A DNA stretch of 55,155 nt from positions 1 through 55,155 of the forward strand of contig JADJTD010000003.1 of assembly GCA_016711345.1 (NCBI GenBank), given 5' to 3'. The position numbers and the translations under genes are program-made. Of the stretch, positions 31,018-39,919 are shown in pieces; position 1 is the stretch's first letter; each line of letters opens with the position of its first letter. A model generated the notes under the pieces. That model was not told the origin of the DNA, searched no databases, and saw only the letters and a list, made by a program, of their open reading frames with translations. The DNA is from Chloracidobacterium sp. GTDB taxonomy: Bacteria; Acidobacteriota; Blastocatellia; Pyrinomonadales; Pyrinomonadaceae.

Positions 31018-32571
31018 ATGAAAGAACTGCTCGAACGCTACATCAAAGCCCGTTACGCATTGATCGCCGTGATTTCTCACGAAGAGAGCCGCGTCATGCA
31101 AGCCATCGAGAAACTCTCGAAGGAAATGAAACTCACCAGCGGGAAGAAAGTCCCACGCCGCGTCGTGGAGTGGACCATCACACGCGGTCTGACTGGAATT
31201 GACGGACTAGACTCCAGCGACTACACCGACCCGAATGCCGCGCTTGGTTGGGTGGCAAATTTCGACGAGGAAGGCAACGAAGATAGCACCCTGTTTGTCT
31301 TCAAAGACCTGCATAAGATCATCGAGAATGACATCCGTGTTGTGAGATTTTTGCGCGACATTTCAGCGCGTTTTCAGACGCGCAAGCACAACCTGATTTT
31401 GCTCAGCCCGTCGCTGGTCGTAAATCCCGACCTCGAAAAGCAGATTGCCGTGATTGACTGGTCACTGCCTGACGTGAAGGAACTGACAACCATCTTGAGC
31501 AAGGCTGAAAGCAATCTACCAAGCACGACTCCCGTCACTCTCAACGGAAACCGCGACCAAGTTATTCAGGCCATGCGCGGACTGACCGAGGAAGAAGCTG
31601 AGAACGTCCTGACGGCTGGCGTGGTCGCATGTGGCGAACTTGGTGATGGTGTTATCTCTCATATCATCGCCGAGAAAAAGCAGATCATCCGCAAGAGTGG
31701 AGTGCTGGAATACTTCGAGGCAAACGTCAGCATGAACGATGTCGGAGGTCTGGAAAACCTCAAGCGCTATGCCGCCATGAAGCGCAACGCCATGAGCGCC
31801 AAAGCCCGCGCCGCTGGCGTGGATGCTCCCAAGGGGGTGTTGTTGGTCGGCGTGCCAGGTACTGGTAAAAGCCTGAGCGCGAAAGCAATCGCTGGCGGAA
31901 CTCTCCCGCTCCTGCGCTTCGACATGAGCAAAATTTTAGGCAGCGGCAGGGTCGGCGCGGCAGAGAATAACATCACCACCGCGCTCAAAGTTGCAGAGGC
32001 AACCGCTCCCTGTGTGTTGTGGCTGGATGAAATCGAAAAAGCCTTGGCAGACAACGGCGGAGCAAGCGACGGCGGCGTGATGATGAGAGTAATGGGATCC
32101 CTCCTGACATGGATGCAAGAGACTACCGCGCCCGTTTATGTAATCGCGACTGCCAACAGTGTCAGCGCACTTCGACCCGAGTTGCTCAGCCGCTTCGATG
32201 ACGTGATGTTCGTGGACTTGCCTGATGCAGAGTCCCGTGCCCAAATTCTCAGGCTTCATCTTGGAAAGCGCGGCGTAGCAACAAAAGACCAGGAAGACAT
32301 AGCCGCAATCGTTGAAGCCACATGGGGTTTCTCTGGGCGAGAGATAGAGAAAGTTGTCAAGTTTGCGGTCGAGCGTGCCTTCTTCGAGGAAAATCCAGTC
32401 TCTGTGATCCACCTGCTTGATGCCGCAGAGAAGATTGTACCGACCTCTGAAACAAAGAAAGATGACATCAAAGCCCTGCGCGAGTGGGCGAAGGGCAAGG
32501 CGCTCATTGCTGGCAATCCGCTCGAAGCCGAGCCAAAGAAGCAGGTAGAGCGAAAGGAACTTGAAGTATAG
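31018..32571 (+). CDS. Ycf46-like AAA+ ATPase
   Basis: 517 residues from ATG 31018 (AAGGAG upstream; the frame is open further but crosses a terminator). The N-terminal half resembles the non-catalytic region of Ycf46 proteins. The AAA+ domain has 'GVPGTGKS' near 278-285, Walker B 'LWLDEIEKAL' near 335-344, sensor 'IATANS' and arginine-finger region 'LLSRFDD'. Ycf46 ATPases are found in chloroplasts, cyanobacteria and many phages with unknown substrates. Here it stands with DUF1257 (Ycf35)-like and DUF2997-like genes. Confidence 0.88.
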   Translation: MKELLERYIKARYALIAVISHEESRVMQAIEKLSKEMKLTSGKKVPRRVVEWTITRGLTGIDGLDSSDYTDPNAALGWVANFDEEGNEDSTLFVFKDLHKIIENDIRVVRFLRDISARFQTRKHNLILLSPSLVVNPDLEKQIAVIDWSLPDVKELTTILSKAESNLPSTTPVTLNGNRDQVIQAMRGLTEEEAENVLTAGVVACGELGDGVISHIIAEKKQIIRKSGVLEYFEANVSMNDVGGLENLKRYAAMKRNAMSAKARAAGVDAPKGVLLVGVPGTGKSLSAKAIAGGTLPLLRFDMSKILGSGRVGAAENNITTALKVAEATAPCVLWLDEIEKALADNGGASDGGVMMRVMGSLLTWMQETTAPVYVIATANSVSALRPELLSRFDDVMFVDLPDAESRAQILRLHLGKRGVATKDQEDIAAIVEATWGFSGREIEKVVKFAVERAFFEENPVSVIHLLDAAEKIVPTSETKKDDIKALREWAKGKALIAGNPLEAEPKKQVERKELEV

Positions 32572-32582
32572 AAGCAATCACC

Positions 32583-32612
32583 ACGGCGCGGACTCACACT
32601 CCGCGCCGTTTG
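32583..32612 (+). terminator. Terminator after the ATPase gene
   Basis: ACGGCGCGGA (32583-32592) and TCCGCGCCGT (32600-32609), then TTTG. The following gap contains GCGTCCCAAGCC at 32639-32650 and CTACAAGCCTACGTTC, motifs shared with the 8213/27407 repeat regions. Confidence 0.65.
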
Positions 32613-32709
32613 CAATCTCGTCCACAATGCCCGTCAAAAGCGTCCCAAGCCTCTACAAGCCTACGTTCTCCCCTCTGCCTAAATTCATATCGTGGTAATT
32701 CTTGTGCCA

Positions 32710-32721
32710 TGAACACTTAAC
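32710..32721 (+). promoter_or_regulatory. 12-bp element, site 12 (TGAACACTTAAC)
   Basis: Followed by TTATCAGAATAAAAAAATAC, AAGGAG and ATG 32758. Confidence 0.65.
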
Positions 32722-32757
32722 TTATCAGAATAAAAAAATACTTCAAGGAGAAAAGCT

Positions 32758-33093
32758 ATGCCCTGTTTTTCGACAATACCAACCAAACTGATAGACCTTG
32801 TAACGATCCAGAAAGCCGTCAAAGCCACCGGCGCGAAGATCACCGCACAGTCACCGAACACCCTCGTGATCGAGAAGGACGGACAGCATATCACTCTCGA
32901 ACGCACGCGCGAGGGAGAGAATTGGCGACTGATGACCAACCGCTCTTCGTGGAATTACGACTCCATGCTTGGAGAGTTGACTATGTCCTACGCCAAGACC
33001 ACCATGAAAGCCTGGGCAGACAAGAACGGATATACATTCTCGGCAGGCTCCAAGCCCGGCGAGTACACCATGACCCAATACGTCGGAAAATAA
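32758..33093 (+). CDS. DUF1257 (Ycf35-like) protein
   Basis: 111 residues; AAGGAGAAAAGCT before ATG 32758. 'PCFSTIPTKLIDLVTIQKAV' matches the DUF1257 start (usually MSHFS-x-I-x-T-x-I), and 'QYVGK' the end. Ycf35 proteins are small and of unknown function in chloroplasts and cyanobacteria, where they neighbour DUF2997 genes; that pairing is kept here. Confidence 0.75.
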   Translation: MPCFSTIPTKLIDLVTIQKAVKATGAKITAQSPNTLVIEKDGQHITLERTREGENWRLMTNRSSWNYDSMLGELTMSYAKTTMKAWADKNGYTFSAGSKPGEYTMTQYVGK

Positions 33094-33102
33094 GGAGAAA
33101 CT

Positions 33103-33324
33103 ATGTCGGCTATGAAGAAACGTGAAATCAAAGTGACGATCGAGGCAGACGGCACGATCAAGTTTGACAACTCGGTCAATCCTGACGAGCAGCGCATCCT
33201 GAAAGAACTTGAAGAACTCGCCAAATTGCTGAGTGGAGATCCGAAAGCCGTGAAGATCGAGAAGCACGTCCACCAGCACGGACATGGGCACGCGCACAGT
33301 CACGATCATGTGCATGTAAATTAA
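33103..33324 (+). CDS. DUF2997-like protein with His-rich tail
   Basis: 73 residues; AAGGAGAAACT before ATG 33103. 'EIKVTIEADGTIKFD' is the DUF2997 signature. The last 20 residues alternate His with Gly, Ala, Ser, Asp and Val ('HVHQHGHGHAHSHDHVHV'), a likely metal-binding tail. Co-transcribed with the DUF1257 gene, and the last gene of the plus arm. Confidence 0.75.
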   Translation: MSAMKKREIKVTIEADGTIKFDNSVNPDEQRILKELEELAKLLSGDPKAVKIEKHVHQHGHGHAHSHDHVHVN

Positions 33325-33340
33325 CGATCACTGAAGGTAA

Positions 33341-33374
33341 AAAAGCATCCCCATTGCCGGGGATGCTTTTTTTA
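33341..33374. terminator. Bidirectional terminator where the two arms converge
   Basis: AAAAGCATCCCC (33341-33352), loop ATTGCC, GGGGATGCTTTT (33359-33370), T run on one side and A run on the other. It serves both the plus arm and the last minus-arm gene. Confidence 0.9.
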
Positions 33375-34052
33375 TTGACCTATCGCAAGCCACATGACGG
33401 GAACAGTCATGTTCCTCGATGGGTTTGTTACTCCGCATAAAAAGCCAGTGTTAGTAATACTGTAGCTTGTTAATATTTGATATGTAACTGGCAAATTGCT
33501 GGCCGCCAAAAAAACCATAGGTTTATATGAATATGCTGTTGGGAAAGTTACAGTTGCAGTAGCGCCATCAGATCCGCTTCCGATCGTGACATTCACACAG
33601 CCAATCTGAATTTTAGGCGATGCCGGTGTATAGTTTGTAGTGCCGGGAGTATTCCAATCGGTAGAGCTCCCGCCTTGGCGATTCGCAACAGAAACAATAT
33701 CCGCCAACGTCCTCCAGCTTGGAGTGCCACCACTCGTAATTTTTAATATTGAATCGACTGATGGTTTACTTAATGCAGCCCAAACTCCAGAAGCAGTCGA
33801 ATATAAAAATTGACCAATAGCGGTTGCCAAACTCTTCGGAATCGCGGCATCAGCCACATTGGCCGCACTTTCTATGCCGCTTTCCATGTGATTCAATCGT
33901 GAGGCATTCAGAGGAGATCCGGGCGTTATAGCAGTAACTGGCTCAATGCTCGCGTTGGGTGCAATATCGCCGTCTGTTGTCTGTGTGATTTTGTATTTCA
34001 CAGGGGAAGATGCGGGTGTTTCGTCAGTCCATGTTTGTTTTGAATAAGGCAT
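33372..34052 (-). CDS. Tail fibre-like protein (226 aa)
   Basis: GGAG then ATG 34052. The N-terminal part has short repeated turns, a middle 'HMESGIESA' as in phage fibre stalks, and a C-terminal beta-rich head ending 'VPVMWLAIGQ'. It lies at the 3' end of the tail genes, where receptor-binding fibres usually are. It probably contacts the host surface. Confidence 0.6.
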   Translation of the reverse strand: MPYSKQTWTDETPASSPVKYKITQTTDGDIAPNASIEPVTAITPGSPLNASRLNHMESGIESAANVADAAIPKSLATAIGQFLYSTASGVWAALSKPSVDSILKITSGGTPSWRTLADIVSVANRQGGSSTDWNTPGTTNYTPASPKIQIGCVNVTIGSGSDGATATVTFPTAYSYKPMVFLAASNLPVTYQILTSYSITNTGFLCGVTNPSRNMTVPVMWLAIGQ

Positions 34053-34057
34053 ATTAT

Positions 34058-34537
34058 TTACTCCAGTTCAGGATGTTTTCGCCATTGCGATTGATAAAAG
34101 CGCGTCTGCCCTGCGCTTGCAACTCCGCACCAGACATAGTATTTTCCAGCATTCGGTACAAGGTTATAAATCAGGTCTAAAACCTGCTCCCATTCGTTCA
34201 CATCAAGGTAATCAGGCGATTCCGATCCGACTCCCTCACCCCATTCCGCAAAGATCGAAGTCAAGCCAGGAATGGCTGGCAGGTTTGCCTCAACACGGAT
34301 TCGCTCGATATTAGCAAGAAGCGTGTTAAGCTCCGTAACCGTGGGTATGGTTGTTATTGTGATGCTTGGCAAAGTATCGAAAAGAATACTTCCACCTTGA
34401 ATTAAGTCAACCAGCGTTTTCGTCACCTGGGCATTGTTGTAAATCCGTTGCCAGTCTGCGACGTTGAAAAATGCCTTTGCCGTTCTGCTTTTTATGTCAT
34501 TTTCAGATCGATCGGTAATAGGAGTAATGTAGGTCAT
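34058..34537 (-). CDS. Tail-associated protein (159 aa)
   Basis: Starts in an ATGA overlap with the hub-like gene. 'MTYITPITDRSENDIKSRTA' and 'FNVADWQRIYNNAQ' are typical of a small protein following the tail-tip genes of Firmicutes siphophages. Function unknown; probably tail tip or fibre joining. Confidence 0.6.
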   Translation of the reverse strand: MTYITPITDRSENDIKSRTAKAFFNVADWQRIYNNAQVTKTLVDLIQGGSILFDTLPSITITTIPTVTELNTLLANIERIRVEANLPAIPGLTSIFAEWGEGVGSESPDYLDVNEWEQVLDLIYNLVPNAGKYYVWCGVASAGQTRFYQSQWRKHPELE

Positions 34538-36246
34538 GCTGAGATAACTCCGACAATTTCAGCGCGTGTCACCATTCCTCGCGCAAGATCAATCGACATC
34601 TTTTCGACGATCCCTTTGACCTGCTTTCCTTCGTAGGTATCAATGAGAGCAGACTTTCCGGGCTCAGCGGATGGCGCGAAAAGCTTTGCCTTTTGTAGAT
34701 ATCTCTGTTGATAGTAGTCATAAACTCGCTGGGCGATGGTTTGAGCGTTGTCAGAATTCACCAAGGTCGCATCGTCAATGCTGATCACATTTTTGGGATC
34801 TGTTGAATTTAGAGTAGTGTTATAGACACTGGCAATGCTTTTGACATCTTCATAGTAAGCATCGTCTGCAATGGTTACGGTTCCAGGTGCAGCCACACTA
34901 ATAATTATGTAGTTGTAGGCACTGGATATCTCCGTAGCACCTGTCACGGTGAAGGGAGGGTTTTGCGGTTTATCGAATTTAATCGTATGAGTGCCAATCG
35001 GAAAAGTTCCTGAAAAAAATTGCACAGGATCGCCTGTAACTAAATCGCGATATGTAATTATGAAATTGTGCTGTGATAATTCAACACCAGTTACAAAAGG
35101 CTTGAGCGTCAGAGTGCTATCCAGTCCCTTATCCGCCGACGTGATAACAAATTCAGGTGTGATTACTTCGCTAGCCAGGTCGGTTTTATAAATGCGCAAG
35201 ACTCCTGCACGGGAGCATGTAACGTAAGCGCCGATCGCAAAAGCGATTTGTTGTAGCGCGTCCCTGTAGGTGGTAACTGGGATCCAGCCCGATACCTGTG
35301 TCCCGACCAAGTTTGAGTCCAATTCATACGGGGCATTCGCGGCGGTCAAGATTTCGTCGATCAAATCCTCAGCATTCACAGGCGTAGTCCATAGTCCGCC
35401 GTAATACGTGAGCTTGCTCAAGACTCCAAGGCGATCAACCGCATCGAACTTGATCTTGTCTCTTGATTGATTTTCCCATTTTGATAGATAAAACTGTCCC
35501 ATATACACAGTTTGACCGTTGACCAGTTCATAGACATCCAACGGCTGATTATTGCGCAATGCAGCATAATTTCCAGTCGGGTTTACGATGGAGAAATTGG
35601 CATCAGACGACAATAACGACAATTCCAGCGTATCTATCGGCAGTTCGGTCGAAATCGGATCAACCTCTTGGACAACCAACGCACTTTTCACGGCATCGCC
35701 TTCGAAATAGATCAACGTTCCAAAATCGACACCTGTAACCCGCAGATACCTGTATGCCTTATTTGTGCTGTGGAATGTGACGATTATTTTCTTGAAGTTA
35801 TCCACTGCCAGACCGCTTGAAAACTCCCATGTGGTCGGGGCGTAGCTGTCCGATCGAATTAGGACATCGGACGCGTCGTAATAGGCGACGTCAATATCGG
35901 TGGCATAGTCGTTCGAGGCAGAGGCAAAACGGATCGTAAGACCATCGGATGATTGCACACTGCCAAAAACGATTGTCAATTCAGGCGGGATCGAAAAATC
36001 CCCATTCAAATCGCTTTGAGATAGGGACATTAAGCCAACATGCGCAATTGTCGGCTTTAACTTATAGCTTCCATCCAAAAGCCAGTAATCTGGCTCAAAT
36101 GTTGCAAAAGGTTTACTAGCCACATTGCCAGTTTTCAAGTCTTGCATATCGGAAAATAACTGCTTATCTGCAGCGGAAAATGTCGCGTCCTGCTTTATAG
36201 CCAGCGCGTAAAGACCGAAAGCTATTTTTGGTGAAGTGATCGGCAT
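34534..36246 (-). CDS. Tail tip / baseplate hub-like protein (570 aa)
   Basis: ATG 36246 in a TAATG overlap. The segment 'GWIPVTTYRDALQQIAFAIG' (about residue 319 on) is characteristic of phage tail-hub proteins downstream of the tape measure. Further strand-rich domains flank it, possibly a carbohydrate-binding module in the N-terminal half. It probably forms the tail tip and reaches the host envelope. Confidence 0.65.
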   Translation of the reverse strand: MPITSPKIAFGLYALAIKQDATFSAADKQLFSDMQDLKTGNVASKPFATFEPDYWLLDGSYKLKPTIAHVGLMSLSQSDLNGDFSIPPELTIVFGSVQSSDGLTIRFASASNDYATDIDVAYYDASDVLIRSDSYAPTTWEFSSGLAVDNFKKIIVTFHSTNKAYRYLRVTGVDFGTLIYFEGDAVKSALVVQEVDPISTELPIDTLELSLLSSDANFSIVNPTGNYAALRNNQPLDVYELVNGQTVYMGQFYLSKWENQSRDKIKFDAVDRLGVLSKLTYYGGLWTTPVNAEDLIDEILTAANAPYELDSNLVGTQVSGWIPVTTYRDALQQIAFAIGAYVTCSRAGVLRIYKTDLASEVITPEFVITSADKGLDSTLTLKPFVTGVELSQHNFIITYRDLVTGDPVQFFSGTFPIGTHTIKFDKPQNPPFTVTGATEISSAYNYIIISVAAPGTVTIADDAYYEDVKSIASVYNTTLNSTDPKNVISIDDATLVNSDNAQTIAQRVYDYYQQRYLQKAKLFAPSAEPGKSALIDTYEGKQVKGIVEKMSIDLARGMVTRAEIVGVISA

Positions 36247-36623
36247 TACTCAGGAATCCTTGCAGGTGACTTCGCAATAAAGTTCACCGTGAGCCGTTTC
36301 CAAAAAGTCTTCGCGTCGTTTCTTTTTTGAAGTTCGTCAGCTACTCCAGAAAAGTACGCAGTAAATGTGTGCATAGTCCCGTCGCCATCTGGAACGGAAA
36401 CTGTATGAAACTCGACAGGCTCAGTTAGTTTGTCCCACAGCGCGGCATATTCCGTTGTGTTATTGGTTCTTCCAAATTCCAACGTATAGTTGAGGAACAC
36501 GCCGATCAATTCTCGCGCCAGATATCCATTCTCAAGCCGCTCTGCGTACTTATCGAGGAAATCTGCTTTCCTGTTGATCTTTACGACTGGAATGTCAAAA
36601 CTGACTCCATCAATTGTGATCAT
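36246..36623 (-). CDS. Distal tail-type protein (125 aa)
   Basis: Coupled by TAATG to the tape measure gene. 'MITIDGVSFDIPVVKINRKA' and its position between tape measure and hub match small tail-tip adaptor proteins. Assignment rests mainly on synteny. Confidence 0.6.
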   Translation of the reverse strand: MITIDGVSFDIPVVKINRKADFLDKYAERLENGYLARELIGVFLNYTLEFGRTNNTTEYAALWDKLTEPVEFHTVSVPDGDGTMHTFTAYFSGVADELQKRNDAKTFWKRLTVNFIAKSPARIPE

Positions 36624-38830
36624 TAGGATACACCTTTCAGCAGGCTTGCGCCTTTTCTGTTGCTCTCTTGGTCAATATATGGCTTCAGTTCGCGGATGAG
36701 CGCGGCAAGGCTTCCTTCGAAGCGTATGGTAATTTCCTGACTTCCGCCTCCCTGAGACTCTTCACGGACAATCTGACGTATCAAGGACTCGGGCGCTTCG
36801 ATGTTGCGGCCTGATCTCTGGTCGCCAAGGATTGCAGCAAATTCTGAGTTTGGCGGAATAACCGCTCCGGTAGCCAGGTGAGGAATCTGATATGTGCCGA
36901 CCGCAGAAATTGGTGAGAAACCCGGCATGATAGATCCAATGGAATTAATACTTTCAGAAATATAGTTAATGCCATCTGTTATGTTGGCGATCATTCCATT
37001 GATTGCGTCGATAATTTTATTGATAATACCCATGACAAAGTTTTTCACTCCTGTGAATACGTCCCAAAATTTTTGGGAAATCGCATCAAGGCTGGTGGTG
37101 AATGCGTTCTTTACAGTGTCGGCAGCCAATTGAAAATAGTATGAAATAATAAAGCCAATCTGTTTAACTGTTGTCGAAAGCTGCTCCCAATTGGCTATTA
37201 GGAGGTAGATCAAGACACCAATCGCAACAATCAAAGCGATAATGACCAGCAACGGTAAAGTGATTAATCCAGTAACCACAGCCGCGATAGCCATTACGCT
37301 GTTATATATTCCGATGGCAACATTGATGGCGCCTACCGCGGCATTCATCAACCACAAAGCTCCGGCAATTCCCCCAATTATCTCGATCAGGAGGAATGTG
37401 GTTTCTCCGTTTGTTTCAATCCAGTCGCTCAGTCTTTGTAAAACATCGGCAAGCCAGCCTAAAAATTCAACGACCGCGCCGCCCGTCCACACAGCCAACG
37501 GGGAAAGCATGTTTTCCCAAAACCACTGCCACGATGGTTGCAGTGCAATCAGTATGGAATTGAGAAGTTCGGCCGCCCCGCCAAGCAGATCTAAAAACAC
37601 AGGCAAAAGGTCTGTAATCACCCAGCCTGCAAGCGGGACAAGGATGTTATCCCATGCCCATTTGAGTCCCGACCAAATGGTTTCTCCAAGTGGCATTAGG
37701 GATTCTTTCAGTCTCAAGAGCGCTTCCGACACGGGCTGGATAAATTCGAGGAACTTTTCTTTGAATGCGGAAACTTTATCCTGCAAAGCAGTCAAACCTT
37801 CGCTAAAAGGTGAATTATCCAGTGAAGGAAGTTCTACTTCAGGAGTGGTTAAAGCTCCATTGCCGGCTTCAGGTTTCTGCAAAACATTGAGGTCATCAAA
37901 AGCAGCAAGCGCGCCTTTTGCGGCCTTGCCAGCTTTCTCTGTATTCTCAGCGAGTTCCTGCTGCGCATCAGATGCCGCAGCAGTATTATCTGCAACCGAA
38001 GCCATTGAGACATTTGTGCCGAAGAAGGCATTCATGATCTGCGCCAACTGGTTGAAGAAGATCACTAACGAGTCAATCGCGGCTTTGAGGTACGGCAAAA
38101 CAGCATTGATAATCGGAATGATCGAGTTGCCGATAGCGACCTTGAGATTTGTAAACGAGACCCCAAGAGCGGACACGCGCCCGGCGTAGGTTTGGGAAAG
38201 TTTCGCTGCGTCCCCCATCTGGAATCGGGTTTCTTCCAGAATACCTTGAACTTCAGCCGCGATTTTCTGTTCTTTGGTCAACGCTCCAACTGTGGTCCCG
38301 ATCGAGGCGGCGTAATCTTTCCACATCATTGAGACGTTCTTTGTCACACCGCTGTTATCAACCAAGATGCTGTTTTCGTTCTTCAAGCCTTCGGTGGCGC
38401 TCTGAACAGCTTGTCCCATCGTAAGCGATGCTTGCCGACCAAACGCTGAGGCATTTTTGAGCGCGTTCATTACTGTCTCGATCTGTTCAGTCGAGTAACC
38501 CCGCATGAGCAAATTCTTGTATGCGGTTACTGCGTTTGAGGCTGGAACCAATCCATCAGCAATGTAGTCCTGAATGAAATTCTTTGCGCCTACAAAAGAC
38601 TTACCCTGTCCCTCGACGATGGATTGCAAACCGATATATGCGGATTCGATCTGACTAGCTGCCTCCACGGCCGCTCTGCCAAACGCAACAACAGCTCCAA
38701 TCGAAAAGGCAATGCCGACAGCCATCGCCAGCTTGCTCAGCGAGCCCATCATGCCTTTAATTCCAGAATTGAACCCCTTGCCGTCAATACTGGAATCGAT
38801 TTTTATGCTGCCGTCGTATCCTGCACTCAT
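36623..38830 (-). CDS. Tail tape measure protein
   Basis: 735 residues; ATG 38830 overlaps the Gp15-like stop. Gly/Ala-rich start ('GFNSGIKGMMGSLSKLAMAV'), helical middle, several hydrophobic segments (about 465-560) and tail-like 'LATGAVIPPNSEFAAILGDQ' near the end, all typical of tape measure proteins. If length scales as usual the tail is roughly 110 nm. It sets tail length and may help DNA pass the membrane. Confidence 0.9.
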   Translation of the reverse strand: MSAGYDGSIKIDSSIDGKGFNSGIKGMMGSLSKLAMAVGIAFSIGAVVAFGRAAVEAASQIESAYIGLQSIVEGQGKSFVGAKNFIQDYIADGLVPASNAVTAYKNLLMRGYSTEQIETVMNALKNASAFGRQASLTMGQAVQSATEGLKNENSILVDNSGVTKNVSMMWKDYAASIGTTVGALTKEQKIAAEVQGILEETRFQMGDAAKLSQTYAGRVSALGVSFTNLKVAIGNSIIPIINAVLPYLKAAIDSLVIFFNQLAQIMNAFFGTNVSMASVADNTAAASDAQQELAENTEKAGKAAKGALAAFDDLNVLQKPEAGNGALTTPEVELPSLDNSPFSEGLTALQDKVSAFKEKFLEFIQPVSEALLRLKESLMPLGETIWSGLKWAWDNILVPLAGWVITDLLPVFLDLLGGAAELLNSILIALQPSWQWFWENMLSPLAVWTGGAVVEFLGWLADVLQRLSDWIETNGETTFLLIEIIGGIAGALWLMNAAVGAINVAIGIYNSVMAIAAVVTGLITLPLLVIIALIVAIGVLIYLLIANWEQLSTTVKQIGFIISYYFQLAADTVKNAFTTSLDAISQKFWDVFTGVKNFVMGIINKIIDAINGMIANITDGINYISESINSIGSIMPGFSPISAVGTYQIPHLATGAVIPPNSEFAAILGDQRSGRNIEAPESLIRQIVREESQGGGSQEITIRFEGSLAALIRELKPYIDQESNRKGASLLKGVS

Positions 38831-39411
38831 TTGTTGTTACCTTTTAGCTTGTTCAAAAATTCGGCTTCGATTTCACGCTCGGCCAGAGTCCGATAGTCCA
38901 GATCCGGTATTTCGAATAGATCGCCCATTTCCAAAGCCGCCTGACGTTCTTCTTTTGTCGCTTTTCCAGATTTGACCCGCTTTCGCAGGGATACCAACTG
39001 ACAAAATGTAGTTTCACTGCCAAGGTCCATAAAGAGCGCCAAAAACATCCACCAGTGTAGATCAGCTTTTGAGAGATCAATACCATGCGTTTGCAGAAAA
39101 GCGGCAAAGATATAGTTCGCATCTTTGGCAAAGGAATAAAGTCGCGGTTGTGGTTCCTCGATGGTGGCTGCCTGAGTAGGAGAGCCGCCGTTTAGAAACC
39201 AGATACATCTTTCCAATCCTGCTTCAATGTTTTGCGGAATGGTTGGAAATAAATTGAAAAGTGCGATCTGCGATTTTTCCTGACTGGTCAAATCCGCATC
39301 TTCAAATGCCATGATCGTCTTCAAAGAAACTCGAAAATCCGTATCAACCAAGACGTTTTTTCCGTCAATCACAACGGAACCAGGGAGCTCGTCAGTGAGG
39401 ATGTTGAGCAT
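38827..39411 (-). CDS. Gp15-like tail assembly protein
   Basis: 194 residues from ATG 39411. 'LHWWMFLALFMDLGSETTFC' is the Gp15 family core (usually WWKF-x-ALF). These proteins lie directly upstream of the tape measure gene and act as tail assembly chaperones. Confidence 0.8.
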   Translation of the reverse strand: MLNILTDELPGSVVIDGKNVLVDTDFRVSLKTIMAFEDADLTSQEKSQIALFNLFPTIPQNIEAGLERCIWFLNGGSPTQAATIEEPQPRLYSFAKDANYIFAAFLQTHGIDLSKADLHWWMFLALFMDLGSETTFCQLVSLRKRVKSGKATKEERQAALEMGDLFEIPDLDYRTLAEREIEAEFLNKLKGNNK

Positions 39412-39417
39412 TCGTGC

Positions 39418-39864
39418 TTATTTTTTTCTTTTGCTTCGTCTTGCACTCGCCGCAGTTGTGTAAGAGGCAACTTTCTCAACACGAGTTGTCTCGAAAAATG
39501 GAAGGATGCCATCAAAGAATTGCCTGAAAACTTCGAGATTGCGAACATCGCCAAATGCAGTCTGCGAAGTACCATCACCAAAAAGCTGGTCAACCTTCTC
39601 GCGCATATAATTACACGTCTCAATTTGCAATTGAATTTGCGCAGCCATGTTGACTGGCATGCCGTCAGAGTCTTTCTCTGACCGTCCAAGCTCCTGACCT
39701 TGCAAGTTGAACTCAGTTAATTTTTCTTTCAATTCTCCAAGCAGTGTGTAAAATCTTTCGGCAAAAAGCACATCCGTCGGGTTGAAAACAATAACGCGCG
39801 TTGGATCATCATTGATCATCACGCGCTTTTCACCAGTATTGATAACAATGCTAGACGTATTCAT
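39418..39864 (-). CDS. Tail assembly chaperone-like protein (148 aa)
   Basis: ATG 39864; gene position between tail tube and Gp15-like genes equals lambda gpG. Helical with a very basic end ('SARRSKRKK'). The lambda-style frameshift between the two chaperones is not evident; the genes are 6 bases apart. No Shine-Dalgarno seen upstream. Confidence 0.6.
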   Translation of the reverse strand: MNTSSIVINTGEKRVMINDDPTRVIVFNPTDVLFAERFYTLLGELKEKLTEFNLQGQELGRSEKDSDGMPVNMAAQIQLQIETCNYMREKVDQLFGDGTSQTAFGDVRNLEVFRQFFDGILPFFETTRVEKVASYTTAASARRSKRKK

Positions 39865-39919
39865 GGTAATTGGAGGGGTAAAGACTAATGCCTTTACCCC
39901 TTATCCTTTGATGTGATGT

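Noticed and set aside
37242..38189. 315-aa plus-strand frame opposite the tape measure gene
   Set aside because: Ser/Ala/Pro-rich shadow translation of a helical coding gene; no promoter or ribosome site.
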